From NCBI RefSeq assembly GCF_003052515.2, contig NZ_QARE02000003.1, positions 62,001 to 126,000 on the forward strand: a DNA stretch of 64,000 bases, written 5' to 3'. The notes under the pieces are model-generated. The model was not told the origin of the DNA. It saw only the letters and a program-made list of their open reading frames with translations, and searched no databases. Positions 24,854-33,765 of the stretch are shown in pieces. The stretch is from Pseudomonas sp. RIT409. Its GTDB lineage: Bacteria; Pseudomonadota; Gammaproteobacteria; Pseudomonadales; Pseudomonadaceae. Both the position numbers and the translations under genes were made by a program. The stretch's first letter is position 1. The number at the start of each line of letters is the position of its first letter.

Positions 24854-27352
24854 ATGGGTAAGCACAGCCAGTTGCCCCTCAGTGGCGTGAACGTGATCGA
24901 CTTCGGCCAATACATCGCAGGCCCTGCCGTGGCGATGATACTGGCCGATCTTGGGGCAACGGTCGTCCACATTGACCCTCCCGATGGGCCGCTTTGGGAC
25001 AGTCCGGCTAACGCGGTTCTCAATCGTAATAAACTTTGCGTGAAGCTTGATCTGAAGTCACCGAGCGGCCTTGAGCATGCACGCGAGATGATTGCGACCG
25101 CAGATATCGTGATCGAGAACTTTCGCCCTGGTGTTCTAGCGCGCCTTGGGCTGGATTTTTCCGAGCTTCGCCGCGAGCGGCCCAGTCTGATCACGTTATC
25201 GATTCCGGGATTTGCCACCAATGATGAACTGCGTCGAGACTGGCGCGCGTCTGAGGCAATCATTGCTTCGGCGTCTGGCGTGTTTACCGACATGGGTCAG
25301 AACCGGGTATTGATGGGGATCAATCCAAGTTTTTCTCCGCTGCCACTGGCGTCAGCGTACGGCACGATGCTGGCGGCTTCTTCAGTGATGCTTGCACTGC
25401 AGTCTCGTCAGCGAACTGGGTTGGGTGATGAGATCGAAGTCCCGCTGGCTGCGGCCGTCATGGAGGGGCTGTCTTACAACTCCATCAAAATCGATGGCTA
25501 TCCGTTGCGCTACAAAACGTTGCGTGAAAAGGAGATTGAACGTCGGCGAGCTGAAAACCTGCCAATGAATCTGAGTTACGAGGATTTGCAGGAGTATCTC
25601 GATCCTTTTTACCGTACCTATGAATGTGCCGATGGCCGCAAGTTTTATGCGGTGTGCCCTTCGCATCGATCCCACGCCAAGCGGTGCCTGCAAACGATGG
25701 GGCTTTACGACGAGATGATTGCTGCAGGTCTGCCGAAGGTCGATGACCCTTACCTGCCGCTCGCTGAATGGGAAGGCGATGCTTCTTTAGGTGTTTACCC
25801 ACTGCCAGAACAGTGGGCAAAGCGCATTTCCAAGCGCATGAAAGAGGTATTTCTCACCAAGACTGCAGCAGAGTGGGAAATGATATTCGGAGAAGGGCAG
25901 TTCCCCGGCGCGCCTCACCGCTCGACACAAGAGTGGTTGCATGACGAGCATGCGAACGCTGCGGGCCTCATCGTCGAAGTGGTGGACAAAGACTTCGGGG
26001 TCATGAAGCAACCTGGCCCGATGGCCTGGCTTGAAGATAGCGGGCATTTGATGCTGGAGCCCGCTTCACGCCGTGATGTGAGCATTGAGGAAGCGCTTGC
26101 CACCTTGAGTGAAGTCCCACGTGATGAGCTTCCTGCAATCGTGCCACAAGCTCCTGGCGCATGGTTGCATGGCGTGCGCATCCTAGATCTGACTAACGTC
26201 ATCGCCGGCCCTCATTCCACCTCGTTTCTGGGGCGTTTCGGGGCCGAGGTGATCAAGCTGGATCCGACTACACCCAACTATGATCCTTGGAATACCGTCG
26301 TGTTTGGCATGTCGTCAGCGCGTGGTAAGCAAAGCGTGTTAGTTGACCTCAATCAGCCTGCGGGTCGCGAGGTGTTCGACAGGCTGGTCAAGACCGTCGA
26401 TGTCATCGTCATGAACGCGCCAGATCGACAGTTGGCACCGCTTGGGTTGGACGAAACCAGCCTCAAGTCGATCAACCCTCAGGTGATTTTCTGCCAGCTC
26501 GATTGCTTTGGCGGGCCTCGCCGTGGCCCTCGTACCGACTATCTGGGCTACGACGATCTGATCCAGGCTACCACGGGCATCATGGTGCGGTTCGGCGGGG
26601 GCATGCAGACTCCGGAGGAGCATGCTCATGTCGGAACAATCGATGTCATGTGTGGTTTTGCCGCAGCGCTTGGGGTGGGGGCAGCGCTTTATCAAAAATC
26701 ACGAATAGGCAAGGTGAGCCGTGCACGGACGTCCCTGGCAGCGCTCGGTAACCTGGTACAGGTGCCGTTCTGTTTCGATTACAAAGGCCGCAGGGAATTT
26801 GATGAGCCATCTGGCAGAAGCGTCATGGGCTACAGCGACTTGTCACGGTTTTATCAAACCTCTGACGGCTGGCTGTACTTGGACGCTAGGGAAGTCGATC
26901 TGGTGTTATTGGACACTGTCACCGGATTGGTGGGGATCGACCAGGCGCCGGACAAAACTGCGTTTTTGACTGAAGCACTCGCAAAGGCCGCAGGCGATAT
27001 CTGGCAGCAACGGCTGCAAGCCGTCGGGATCGCTGCAGCGGTTCCAGACAACATCGACAACTTGCGCCAGCGCTATAGCCGCGCAGCTGATGGCCTGCCG
27101 GGCACCGCTAACGGTAGCTATTCATTTAGCGTCTACGCCGACCACCCTAGTGGTCATCGCGTCACTCAGCTCGATCCATTCGCAATTCGTCCGCGCCTGG
27201 CGCCGATTCGCGCTCTGCGGCCCGCAGAGAAATTTGGTGCGTCTACTCGCGCGGTCATGCTCAAGCTCGGTTACAGCCCCCAGGCCATCGAAGCCTTGAT
27301 GGCCAACCAGGTGATTAGCGACACCTGGAGCCTGGAATACCTGCCGAGCTGA
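24854..27352 (+). CDS. dddD: DMSP CoA-transferase/lyase DddD (tandem class III CoA-transferase)
   Basis: 832 residues made of two CaiB/BaiF (class III CoA-transferase) domains, about 1-400 and 430-832, each opening with the same kind of segment (GVNVIDFGQYIAGPAVAMIL and GVRILDLTNVIAGPHSTSFL). The only catalytic-type Asp, Asp597 in HVGTIDVMCGF, lies in the second domain, as in characterised DddD (near residue 600, total about 830). DddD moves CoA from acetyl-CoA to dimethylsulfoniopropionate and cleaves it, giving DMS and 3-hydroxypropionyl-CoA. An AAUAAGG-type site precedes the ATG. The adjoining Fe-ADH and semialdehyde dehydrogenase genes are the known partners dddB and dddC, which strongly supports the call over a generic CoA-transferase. 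Confidence 0.85.
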   Translation: MGKHSQLPLSGVNVIDFGQYIAGPAVAMILADLGATVVHIDPPDGPLWDSPANAVLNRNKLCVKLDLKSPSGLEHAREMIATADIVIENFRPGVLARLGLDFSELRRERPSLITLSIPGFATNDELRRDWRASEAIIASASGVFTDMGQNRVLMGINPSFSPLPLASAYGTMLAASSVMLALQSRQRTGLGDEIEVPLAAAVMEGLSYNSIKIDGYPLRYKTLREKEIERRRAENLPMNLSYEDLQEYLDPFYRTYECADGRKFYAVCPSHRSHAKRCLQTMGLYDEMIAAGLPKVDDPYLPLAEWEGDASLGVYPLPEQWAKRISKRMKEVFLTKTAAEWEMIFGEGQFPGAPHRSTQEWLHDEHANAAGLIVEVVDKDFGVMKQPGPMAWLEDSGHLMLEPASRRDVSIEEALATLSEVPRDELPAIVPQAPGAWLHGVRILDLTNVIAGPHSTSFLGRFGAEVIKLDPTTPNYDPWNTVVFGMSSARGKQSVLVDLNQPAGREVFDRLVKTVDVIVMNAPDRQLAPLGLDETSLKSINPQVIFCQLDCFGGPRRGPRTDYLGYDDLIQATTGIMVRFGGGMQTPEEHAHVGTIDVMCGFAAALGVGAALYQKSRIGKVSRARTSLAALGNLVQVPFCFDYKGRREFDEPSGRSVMGYSDLSRFYQTSDGWLYLDAREVDLVLLDTVTGLVGIDQAPDKTAFLTEALAKAAGDIWQQRLQAVGIAAAVPDNIDNLRQRYSRAADGLPGTANGSYSFSVYADHPSGHRVTQLDPFAIRPRLAPIRALRPAEKFGASTRAVMLKLGYSPQAIEALMANQVISDTWSLEYLPS

Positions 27353-27440
27353 TCCGAATCGTTGTTTAAATCCCGCAAACAAGAACAGGGACGGCCCGTT
27401 TTGGGCCGACTCCCGTACGCACGAAAGCCTTGGAGGCTCT

Positions 27441-28598
27441 ATGTCCAACCAAATTGTCCTGCCCAGAATTTTGCAAGTCGGCGCTAACGCGAGTCGGGCC
27501 ATTCCAGATGTGTTGACCACACTTGGCTGTAGTCGGCCTCTGATCATCACCGACAAGATGATGGTCCAGCTGGGCTTTGCACGTGAAATTCAGGATGTGC
27601 TTCGCACCAAGCGGATCGATGCTGACGTGTTTTCAGACACTGTGCCAGAGCCCACCGTCGCTTCGATTCAGGCAGGGGTAGAGCATGCACGCAACGGCAA
27701 CTTCGACTGCATTATTGCATTGGGAGGTGGCAGCCCAATCGATAGCGCCAAGGCTATTGGTATCTTGGCCAGGTTCGGCGGGGAAATGCGTGACTATAAA
27801 TTCCCTCGTCAGGTCACCGAACAAGGTTTACCGCTCATTGCCATCCCGACCACCTCCGGCACAGGTTCGGAAGTCACCCGATTTACCATCATCACTGACG
27901 AAAAAACTGACGAGAAAATGCTGTGTGTCGGTATCGGGTTCATGCCGGTCGCGGCGCTAGTAGATTTCAAACTCACGATGACGCTGCCGTCGCGTGTTAC
28001 CGCCGATACCGGTATCGATGCCCTCACTCACGCGATTGAGGCGTATGTCAGTCTCAAATCAAATCTTTATAGCGACAGTCAGGCCCTCGCCGCGATGAGC
28101 CTGATTGGCCCAAACCTGCGCAGAGTATTTCAGCGGGATGACGATGCCCAAGCCCGCGAAGCGTTGATGCTTGGCTCGACTTTGGCCGGTGTCGCGTTTT
28201 CCGCCGCGTCGGTTGCACTGGTCCATGGCATGAGTCGCCCGATTGGTGCTTTTTTCCACGTTCCTCATGGCCTTTCCAATGCCATGCTGTTGCCGGCGGT
28301 GACTGAGTTCTCCATTCCTGGGGCGCCAGGGCGCTATGCCGACTGTGCTCGCGCCATGCGAATCGCCAGTGCAGGCGATACCGATGAACAGGCGAACAAG
28401 AAGTTGCTTGAAGAGTTGCAGGCCCTCAACGACGAGCTCCAGGTGCCTACGGTGGAAGGCTTCGGTATCAACCGCGACCGCTTTTTTGAACTGATGCCTC
28501 TTATGGCCAAGCAGGCGCTCGCATCGGGGTCGCCGGGAAACAACCCGCGTGTCCCCACAGCTGACGAGATCGTAGAGCTGTATCGCAATCTTTGGTAA
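27441..28598 (+). CDS. dddB: Iron-containing alcohol dehydrogenase DddB
   Basis: 385 residues of the Fe-ADH family. It shows GGGSPIDSAKAIG for NAD binding (about 94-106), IPTTSGTGSEVTRF (about 134-147), and metal ligands in DTGIDALTHAIEAY (Asp and His), HGMSRPIGAFFHVPHG (two His). The length is typical. In dddD clusters this enzyme is thought to oxidise 3-hydroxypropionate to malonate semialdehyde. It lies 88 bases after dddD and 59 before dddC on the same strand. Confidence 0.82.
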   Translation: MSNQIVLPRILQVGANASRAIPDVLTTLGCSRPLIITDKMMVQLGFAREIQDVLRTKRIDADVFSDTVPEPTVASIQAGVEHARNGNFDCIIALGGGSPIDSAKAIGILARFGGEMRDYKFPRQVTEQGLPLIAIPTTSGTGSEVTRFTIITDEKTDEKMLCVGIGFMPVAALVDFKLTMTLPSRVTADTGIDALTHAIEAYVSLKSNLYSDSQALAAMSLIGPNLRRVFQRDDDAQAREALMLGSTLAGVAFSAASVALVHGMSRPIGAFFHVPHGLSNAMLLPAVTEFSIPGAPGRYADCARAMRIASAGDTDEQANKKLLEELQALNDELQVPTVEGFGINRDRFFELMPLMAKQALASGSPGNNPRVPTADEIVELYRNLW

Positions 28599-28657
28599 CC
28601 CCAAGATCCCGAGCCTTCGGGCAACGACAACACTATTCAATAATAAGGAACGTCTAC

Positions 28658-30154
28658 ATGACTACCGTAGGGCATCTCATTAACGGCCAAATCGTCGCCG
28701 ACACTGAACGTACTCAGGCGGTTTACAACCCTGCAACAGGTGAAGTCACCAAACAGGTTTCGCTTGCCTCTAAAGCCACCGTCGAACAAGCGATCGCCGC
28801 AGCTGAAGCGGCTTTCCCGGAGTGGCGAAATACACCCCCGATCAAGCGTGCGCGAGTGATGTTTCGCTTCAAAGAGCTGCTCGAAAAAAATGCGGAACGG
28901 ATTTGCCAACTCATCGGCGAGGAGCATGGGAAAATCATCCATGACGCGATGGGTGAGTTGCAGCGTGGGATCGAAAACGTCGAGTATGCCTGTGGCGTTC
29001 CTGAGCTTTTGAAAGGCGAACACAGCAAAAACGTCGGCCCGAATATTGACTCGTGGAGCGAATTTCAACCGCTCGGCGTCGTGGCAGGTATTACGCCATT
29101 CAACTTCCCCGCGATGGTGCCATTGTGGATGTTTCCTATGGCTATCGCCTGCGGTAACTGCTTCATACTCAAGCCTTCTGAGCGCGACCCCAGCTCGACG
29201 CTCTATATCGCCCAGTTGCTCCAAGAAGCAGGTCTGCCGGATGGGGTGATGAGCGTGGTCAACGGTGACAAGGAGGCTGTTGACACGCTGCTGCACGATC
29301 CACGCGTGCAGGCGGTGAGCTTTGTGGGGTCGACCCCGATTGCTGAATACATCTATCGAACGGCGGCGGCTAACTGCAAGCGCTGCCAAGCGCTGGGCGG
29401 GGCAAAGAACCATGCGATCGTTTTGCCTGACGCTGATATCGATAACGCTGTGAACCAACTCATCGGCGCCGCTTTTGGCTCTTCTGGGGAGCGCTGCATG
29501 GCGGTGTCCGTTGCGGTCACAGTGGGCGATGCGACTGCCGATGCACTCATTCTGAAAATGCGTGAAGCGATGGCCAAGCTCAAGGTTGGCCATTACCAAG
29601 ACAAGCAGAACGACTTCGGCCCGTTGATCACCCGTGAACATCAGCAAAAAGTCATCGGCTATATCGACAGCGCGCAAGAGCAGGGTGCCCAAGTGGTGGT
29701 CGACGGCCGTCATGTTCAAGTGTCGGCATGCGAGGGCGGTTTCTTCGTCGGCGGGACATTGATCGATCAAGTCACGCCTGACATGCGCTGCTACAAGGAA
29801 GAGATCTTCGGCCCGGTGTTGCTGGTAGTGCGCGCTCAAAACATGAAGCAAGCCATGCAATTGATCGACGATCACGAGTACGGAAACGGCACCTGCATCT
29901 TCACTCGAGATGGTGAAGCTGCACGCTATTTTTCAGACAACATCAAAGTCGGGATGGTAGGTATCAACGTCCCTCTTCCAGTGCCGGTGGCGTATCACAG
30001 TTTCGGCGGCTGGAAACGATCGCTGTTCGGCGATTTGCATGCGTATGGCCCGGATGCCGTGCGTTTCTACAGCAAGAGGAAGACGGTGACTCAACGCTGG
30101 CCATCCTCAGGTGTCCGTGAGGGAGCTGAGTTCTCTATGCCGACCATGAAGTAA
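28658..30154 (+). CDS. dddC: Methylmalonate/malonate-semialdehyde dehydrogenase DddC
   Basis: 498 residues from the ATG at 28658 preceded by AAGGA; the frame is open for 22 residues more with no support. It is a CoA-acylating aldehyde dehydrogenase of the MmsA type: ITPFNFPAMVPLWMFP, SFVGSTPIAEYIY and catalytic Cys in FGSSGERCMAVS, with VPVAYHSFGGWKRSLFGD near the end. The likely reaction is malonate semialdehyde + CoA + NAD to acetyl-CoA, CO2 and NADH. It is the third step after dddD and dddB. A core MmsA copy elsewhere in the genome is to be expected; this copy is tied to the ddd operon by order. Confidence 0.85.
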   Translation: MTTVGHLINGQIVADTERTQAVYNPATGEVTKQVSLASKATVEQAIAAAEAAFPEWRNTPPIKRARVMFRFKELLEKNAERICQLIGEEHGKIIHDAMGELQRGIENVEYACGVPELLKGEHSKNVGPNIDSWSEFQPLGVVAGITPFNFPAMVPLWMFPMAIACGNCFILKPSERDPSSTLYIAQLLQEAGLPDGVMSVVNGDKEAVDTLLHDPRVQAVSFVGSTPIAEYIYRTAAANCKRCQALGGAKNHAIVLPDADIDNAVNQLIGAAFGSSGERCMAVSVAVTVGDATADALILKMREAMAKLKVGHYQDKQNDFGPLITREHQQKVIGYIDSAQEQGAQVVVDGRHVQVSACEGGFFVGGTLIDQVTPDMRCYKEEIFGPVLLVVRAQNMKQAMQLIDDHEYGNGTCIFTRDGEAARYFSDNIKVGMVGINVPLPVPVAYHSFGGWKRSLFGDLHAYGPDAVRFYSKRKTVTQRWPSSGVREGAEFSMPTMK

Positions 30155-30494
30155 CGCCGTTTCCGTTCACGGATAGACAGGGCGGCGGAGTGAGCGTGCT
30201 GCGCTGCCCTTGGGCGACTTTTGTTGCAGAGTGCGGCGCAACAAAGATCGATATGAGGCTTCAGCCACCAGGACATTGTCTGTTTTTTTTGAACAGTAGA
30301 TGTTTGGTTGGCAACACGCCTTCAGCAATGGTGGGCGATTTCAACAATCGATCAAATCAGGTCTTCCGACTAACCCTATGAAAAATATGAGGATATTTGA
30401 TGGCATAGTTGATGCTCTTGTTTTGCGAGGAGATGAGGATCTACGTTCTTGGTGATCATGCCGGGCGGCTCCCTCATCGAATTGGAGGCTAGTC
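30155..30494. other. 340-bp gap with a sigma-54-like promoter
   Basis: No gene is visible between dddC and sfnG. The right half is AT-rich and carries the promoter-like element at 30401-30416. Confidence 0.5.
30401..30416 (+). promoter_or_regulatory. Sigma-54 (-24/-12) promoter candidate for sfnG
   Basis: TGGCATAGTTGATGCT has GG and GC separated by exactly 10 bases and matches TGGCAc...TGCt at the conserved positions. It lies about 80 bases upstream of the sfnG ATG. In Pseudomonas putida sfnG is under sigma-54 control through SfnR, so the match agrees with known regulation. No SfnR gene is in the window. Confidence 0.55.
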
Positions 30495-31594
30495 ATGAGT
30501 CAGCACGCAATCAAGTTCGCTTACTGGGTACCCAACGTGAGTGGCGGTTTGGTCGTTAGCAAGATCGAGCAGCGCACTCATTGGGGAATCGATTACAACC
30601 GAAAGCTCGCTCGAATCGCTGAGCGCTCCGGCTTTGAGTATGCGCTCACCCAGATTCGTTTCACCGCTGGTTATGGCGCTGACAGCCAGCATGAGTCCGT
30701 GGCTTTCAGTCATGCATTATTGGCGGCAACCGACAATTGAAGGTGATCGCAGCAGTGTTGCCTGGACCATGGACGCCAGCAGTGGTGGCCAAGCAACTGT
30801 CGACGATCGATCAGCTCACAGGTGGGCGCGTGGCGATCAATGTCGTCAGTGGGTGGTTCAAGGGCGAGTTCCAGGCAATTGGCGAACTGTGGCTGGAGCA
30901 CGATGAGCGCTACCGTCGCTCGGAAGAGTTCATCACTGCGCTTAAAGGCATCTGGACGACGGATAACTTCACCTTCAAAGGTGATTTTTACCGCTTCCAT
31001 GACTACACACTTCGACCCAAGCCTATTCAGCAACCGCATCCGGAAATATTCCAGGGAGGCAGTTCTCGTGCAGCACGGGACATGGCCGCGCGCGTTTCTG
31101 ATTGGTATTTCACCAACGGCAATACCGTAGAGGGCGTCAAAGCTCAGATCGATGACATCCGGGCGAAGGCCGCGGCGAACAGCCATTCGGTGAAGATTGG
31201 TCTGAACGCCTTCATCATTGCACGTGAAACCGAGGAAGAGGCCCAGGCCGTACTTCAGGACATCATCGATCAGGCGAATCCGGAGGCCGTTAACGCGTTC
31301 AGCGATGCTGCAAAACAGGCAGGCAAAGCTAGCCCGGAAGGTGAGGGGAACTGGGCCAAATCCACTTTTGCCGACCTGGTCCAATACAACGACGGTTTCA
31401 AAACCAATCTCATAGGTACCCCCAAACAGATCGCCGAGCGCATTGTCGCGCTGAAGTCAGTGGGCGTCGACCTGATCCTGTCTGCGTTCCTGCACTTTCA
31501 AGAAGAAGTTGAGTACTTTGGCCAACACGTATTGCCGCTGGTGCGTGAGTTGGAAGCAGCTACCCAAAGCAGGAGATCGGTCGAAAGTGCATGA
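30495..31594 (+). pseudogene. sfnG: sfnG, FMNH2-dependent dimethylsulfone monooxygenase, split by a frameshift
   Basis: Two frames together give a full SfnG of about 360 residues. The first (30495-30740, 81 aa) carries VKFAYWVPNVSGGLV-type sequence (here IKFAYWVPNVSGGLV) and ends after FSHALLAATDN. The second (30737-31594, 285 aa) resumes at LKVIAAVLPGPWTP and contains GGRVAINVVSGWFKGEF, IFQGGSSRAARDMAA and NAFIIARETEEEA. One lost base in the GACAATTGAAGG stretch explains the break. The TGA of part one overlaps a TTG that could restart part two. SfnG oxidises dimethylsulfone to methanesulfinate. The gene may be inactive, rescued by reinitiation or frameshifting, or be a sequencing error. Confidence 0.8.
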
Positions 31595-31647
31595 TGCCCA
31601 ACGGAGGATCAACCTCAGAGTCTCCCTCAAAACGCCGTACTGATGAG

Positions 31648-31668
31648 AACCCGCTGCGGCGGGTTTTT
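31648..31668 (+). terminator. Rho-independent terminator after sfnG
   Basis: Stem AACCCGC / GCGGGTT around a TGCG loop, followed by TTT. It lies about 54 bases after the sfnG stop. Confidence 0.8.
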
Positions 31669-31737
31669 CATTAGCCGCGGAGTGTTCACCTCGGTCGCAA
31701 TGGGAATACTCTGTGTCGCTTATGGCCATTTTCGAGT

Positions 31738-31753
31738 TATACCGGTCGGTATA
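31738..31753 (+). promoter_or_regulatory. TetR-type operator upstream of the tetR gene
   Basis: TATACCGGTCGGTATA is an inverted repeat with 6-base perfect arms (TATACC / GGTATA) and overlaps a -10-like TATAGT (31751-31756). It lies 32 bases before the TetR-family start, the usual place for autoregulation. Confidence 0.6.
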
Positions 31754-31784
31754 GTGACTTTACTCATGTAAGGGAGACACTCGA

Positions 31785-32363
31785 ATGGACAATGTCCCCA
31801 AACGCTTAGTTGATTCGGCGTTAAAACTGTTTTTGTCTCAGGGCGTGCACATCACGGGTGTTATGGCTATTGCCGAGCAAGCCGGTGTGACCAAGATGAC
31901 CCTTTACAGTCATTTTGAATCAAAAGACGCGTTGATTGTGGCATGCCTTGATGAGCGAGATCGCATTTGGCGTAGAGAAGTAGAGCTTATGCTGGAAAGG
32001 CACCCCGATCCGGTCGACTCCATTCTTGCGTTTTTTGATCTTTATCAACGTTACCTTATTCAGGACGGCGGACGTGGATGCGTGTTTGTCAACAGCGCCG
32101 CAGAATTTCCTGAGTGCAGCCATCCTGTTCATATTGCTGTGAACAGGCATAAACAGGGGATCCGGGATGAGTTGATGGGGTTGGCTATCAAGGCAAATTT
32201 GATGGATCCACATGCAGCTGCTGAAGGACTTTTCGTGTTACTTGAGGGGACTTTCCTCACAGGAGCAATGGCGCAAAAAAATACCGAGGTTTTCGATACC
32301 GCTAGAAAGATGGCGCGCTGCTGGGTACGTCAGCACAATCGGCACAAAGCAGAAGCGTGTTGA
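31785..32363 (+). CDS. TetR/AcrR-family transcriptional regulator
   Basis: 192 residues. The N-terminal helix-turn-helix is RLVDSALKLFLSQGVHITGV then IAEQAGVTKMTLYSHFESKDAL. The C-terminal ligand domain contains DGGRGCVFVNSAAEFPECSHP, the Cys/Phe-rich region typical of AcuR/YcdC-like relatives that respond to small reactive compounds. An inverted repeat in its promoter suggests self-repression. It lies between sfnG and the betaine-type binding-protein gene. AcuR-type regulators respond to acrylate in some DMSP users, so a link to DMSP products is possible but unproven. Confidence 0.88.
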   Translation: MDNVPKRLVDSALKLFLSQGVHITGVMAIAEQAGVTKMTLYSHFESKDALIVACLDERDRIWRREVELMLERHPDPVDSILAFFDLYQRYLIQDGGRGCVFVNSAAEFPECSHPVHIAVNRHKQGIRDELMGLAIKANLMDPHAAAEGLFVLLEGTFLTGAMAQKNTEVFDTARKMARCWVRQHNRHKAEAC

Positions 32364-32678
32364 CGTAGTATTGCTGGAAAATTTAACGGATAGAAGGCCT
32401 AGCATCTTCTATTTCACGAGGCCATCCCCCGTAATCGAAAATGTTTTACATGTTCATCGATTTCTTATAAGCACGACATCTGCCTCCGTCTTGGTTCTAT
32501 CGATATACCCACGATTGCCGAGACGGCAAACCGTCGCTTTCAGTGAGTGGCAGGGTTGGGGTGAGTGCCTTTTGCGAGTGATCGCAAACATGGCCGTTAC
32601 ATGGACCATGACCTAACAAGAAAGCACACTAATTTACACAAGACCATAGCCGACAACGGCGTCTTTCAGGAGTCTCAC

Positions 32679-33530
32679 ATGAAATCTGGGCGTATTTTGG
32701 GGGCGGGTATAACCTTGGCTTTGGTATTTGCTTGCAGTGCTGCGCAGGCCAAACCCGAGTTGAGCTTTGGGTATTCAGACGGTTGGGCTGAAAGTGTCGC
32801 GTCGACCTTTGTGGCTGCAGAAGTCATCAAGCAAAAGCTTGGATATGACGTAAAACTAATGCCTGTTGCGGCGGGGATCATGTGGCAAGGGGTCGCAACC
32901 GGTAAGTTGGACATGATGGTTTCAGCCTGGCTGCCAGTGACACATGCTGAATACTGGACAAAGAATAGCGAAAAGGTTGTTGATTACGGTTCTAACTATA
33001 CGGGTGCGAAGATCGGTTTGATTGTACCGGACTATGTAACCGCTAAATCTATCGACGATCTCAAGGCTGATAATGGTTATGGCAAACGGATTGTCGGGAT
33101 CGACGCAGGCGCAGGTGTGATGACGGCAGCCGGCGTTGCGATCAAGGACTATGATCTGGACGGCTATAAGCTTCAGGCCAGCTCCAGCGCGGCGATGACG
33201 GCTGAACTGGCCCGCGCCTACGCTAAGAATCAACCCATTGTAGTGACCGGGTGGTCGCCGCACTGGCTTTTCGCTAAATGGAAAATGCGCTTCCTTGAAG
33301 ACCCTAAGGGTGTTTTTGGCGCCGCTGAGCATGTAGACAATATCGGCAGCAAGGATCTTGCCACAAAAGCACCTGAGGTCGCTGAGTTCCTGAAGCGGTT
33401 TTCGTGGAAGGACGCCAATGAGATCGGCGCCGTCATGCTCGAAATCCAAGACGGCAAGAAACCTCAGGAAGTCGCGACCGAGTGGGTCGCAGCACATCCC
33501 GATCGGGTAGCGGAGTGGACAGGCCAGTAA
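32679..33530 (+). CDS. Glycine betaine/choline-type ABC substrate-binding protein (ProX/OpuAC family), orphan
   Basis: 283 residues from the ATG with AGGAG 6 bases upstream. The signal peptide (ILGAGITLALVFACSAAQA) has a Cys before the cleavage region. The mature part matches OpuAC: LSFGYSDGWAESVASTFVAAE, LMPVAAGIMWQGVATGKLDMM and TGWSPHWLFAKWKMRFLEDP. The aromatic residues, such as those in GWSPHW, are of the kind that cage trimethylammonium or dimethylsulfonium groups. No permease or ATPase gene adjoins it. Pseudomonas is known to use several orphan binding proteins with one shared choline/betaine transporter. With dddD nearby, DMSP is the obvious candidate ligand. Confidence 0.85.
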   Translation: MKSGRILGAGITLALVFACSAAQAKPELSFGYSDGWAESVASTFVAAEVIKQKLGYDVKLMPVAAGIMWQGVATGKLDMMVSAWLPVTHAEYWTKNSEKVVDYGSNYTGAKIGLIVPDYVTAKSIDDLKADNGYGKRIVGIDAGAGVMTAAGVAIKDYDLDGYKLQASSSAAMTAELARAYAKNQPIVVTGWSPHWLFAKWKMRFLEDPKGVFGAAEHVDNIGSKDLATKAPEVAEFLKRFSWKDANEIGAVMLEIQDGKKPQEVATEWVAAHPDRVAEWTGQ

Positions 33531-33765
33531 GCACCCAACAGAGCCGGAAGTGGCAGTCTGTTAGCGCGATGAAACCCGGGTATGTACCCTCCGTCGCTCG
33601 GTAGAGCGATGGAGGGTGCGACGCTGTCTGGCGGCGCGCGCACCTCTATATCCGTAAGTTCCAACGATCACTTACTTTTACTGACCTCGTTATCGCGACG
33701 AGGAAATAATCCCCGCCTTGAACACTACTTCTTAGGTGAAGGCAATCCTGTTTTGGAGATATACC

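Noticed and set aside
28637..29875. 412-aa open frame on the minus strand
   Set aside because: Antisense of dddC, with composition typical of a complementary frame.
30301..30330. TTGGCA-type sequence near 30308 as another sigma-54 promoter
   Set aside because: The GG and GC elements are not 10 bases apart; the site at 30401-30416 fits and is better placed.
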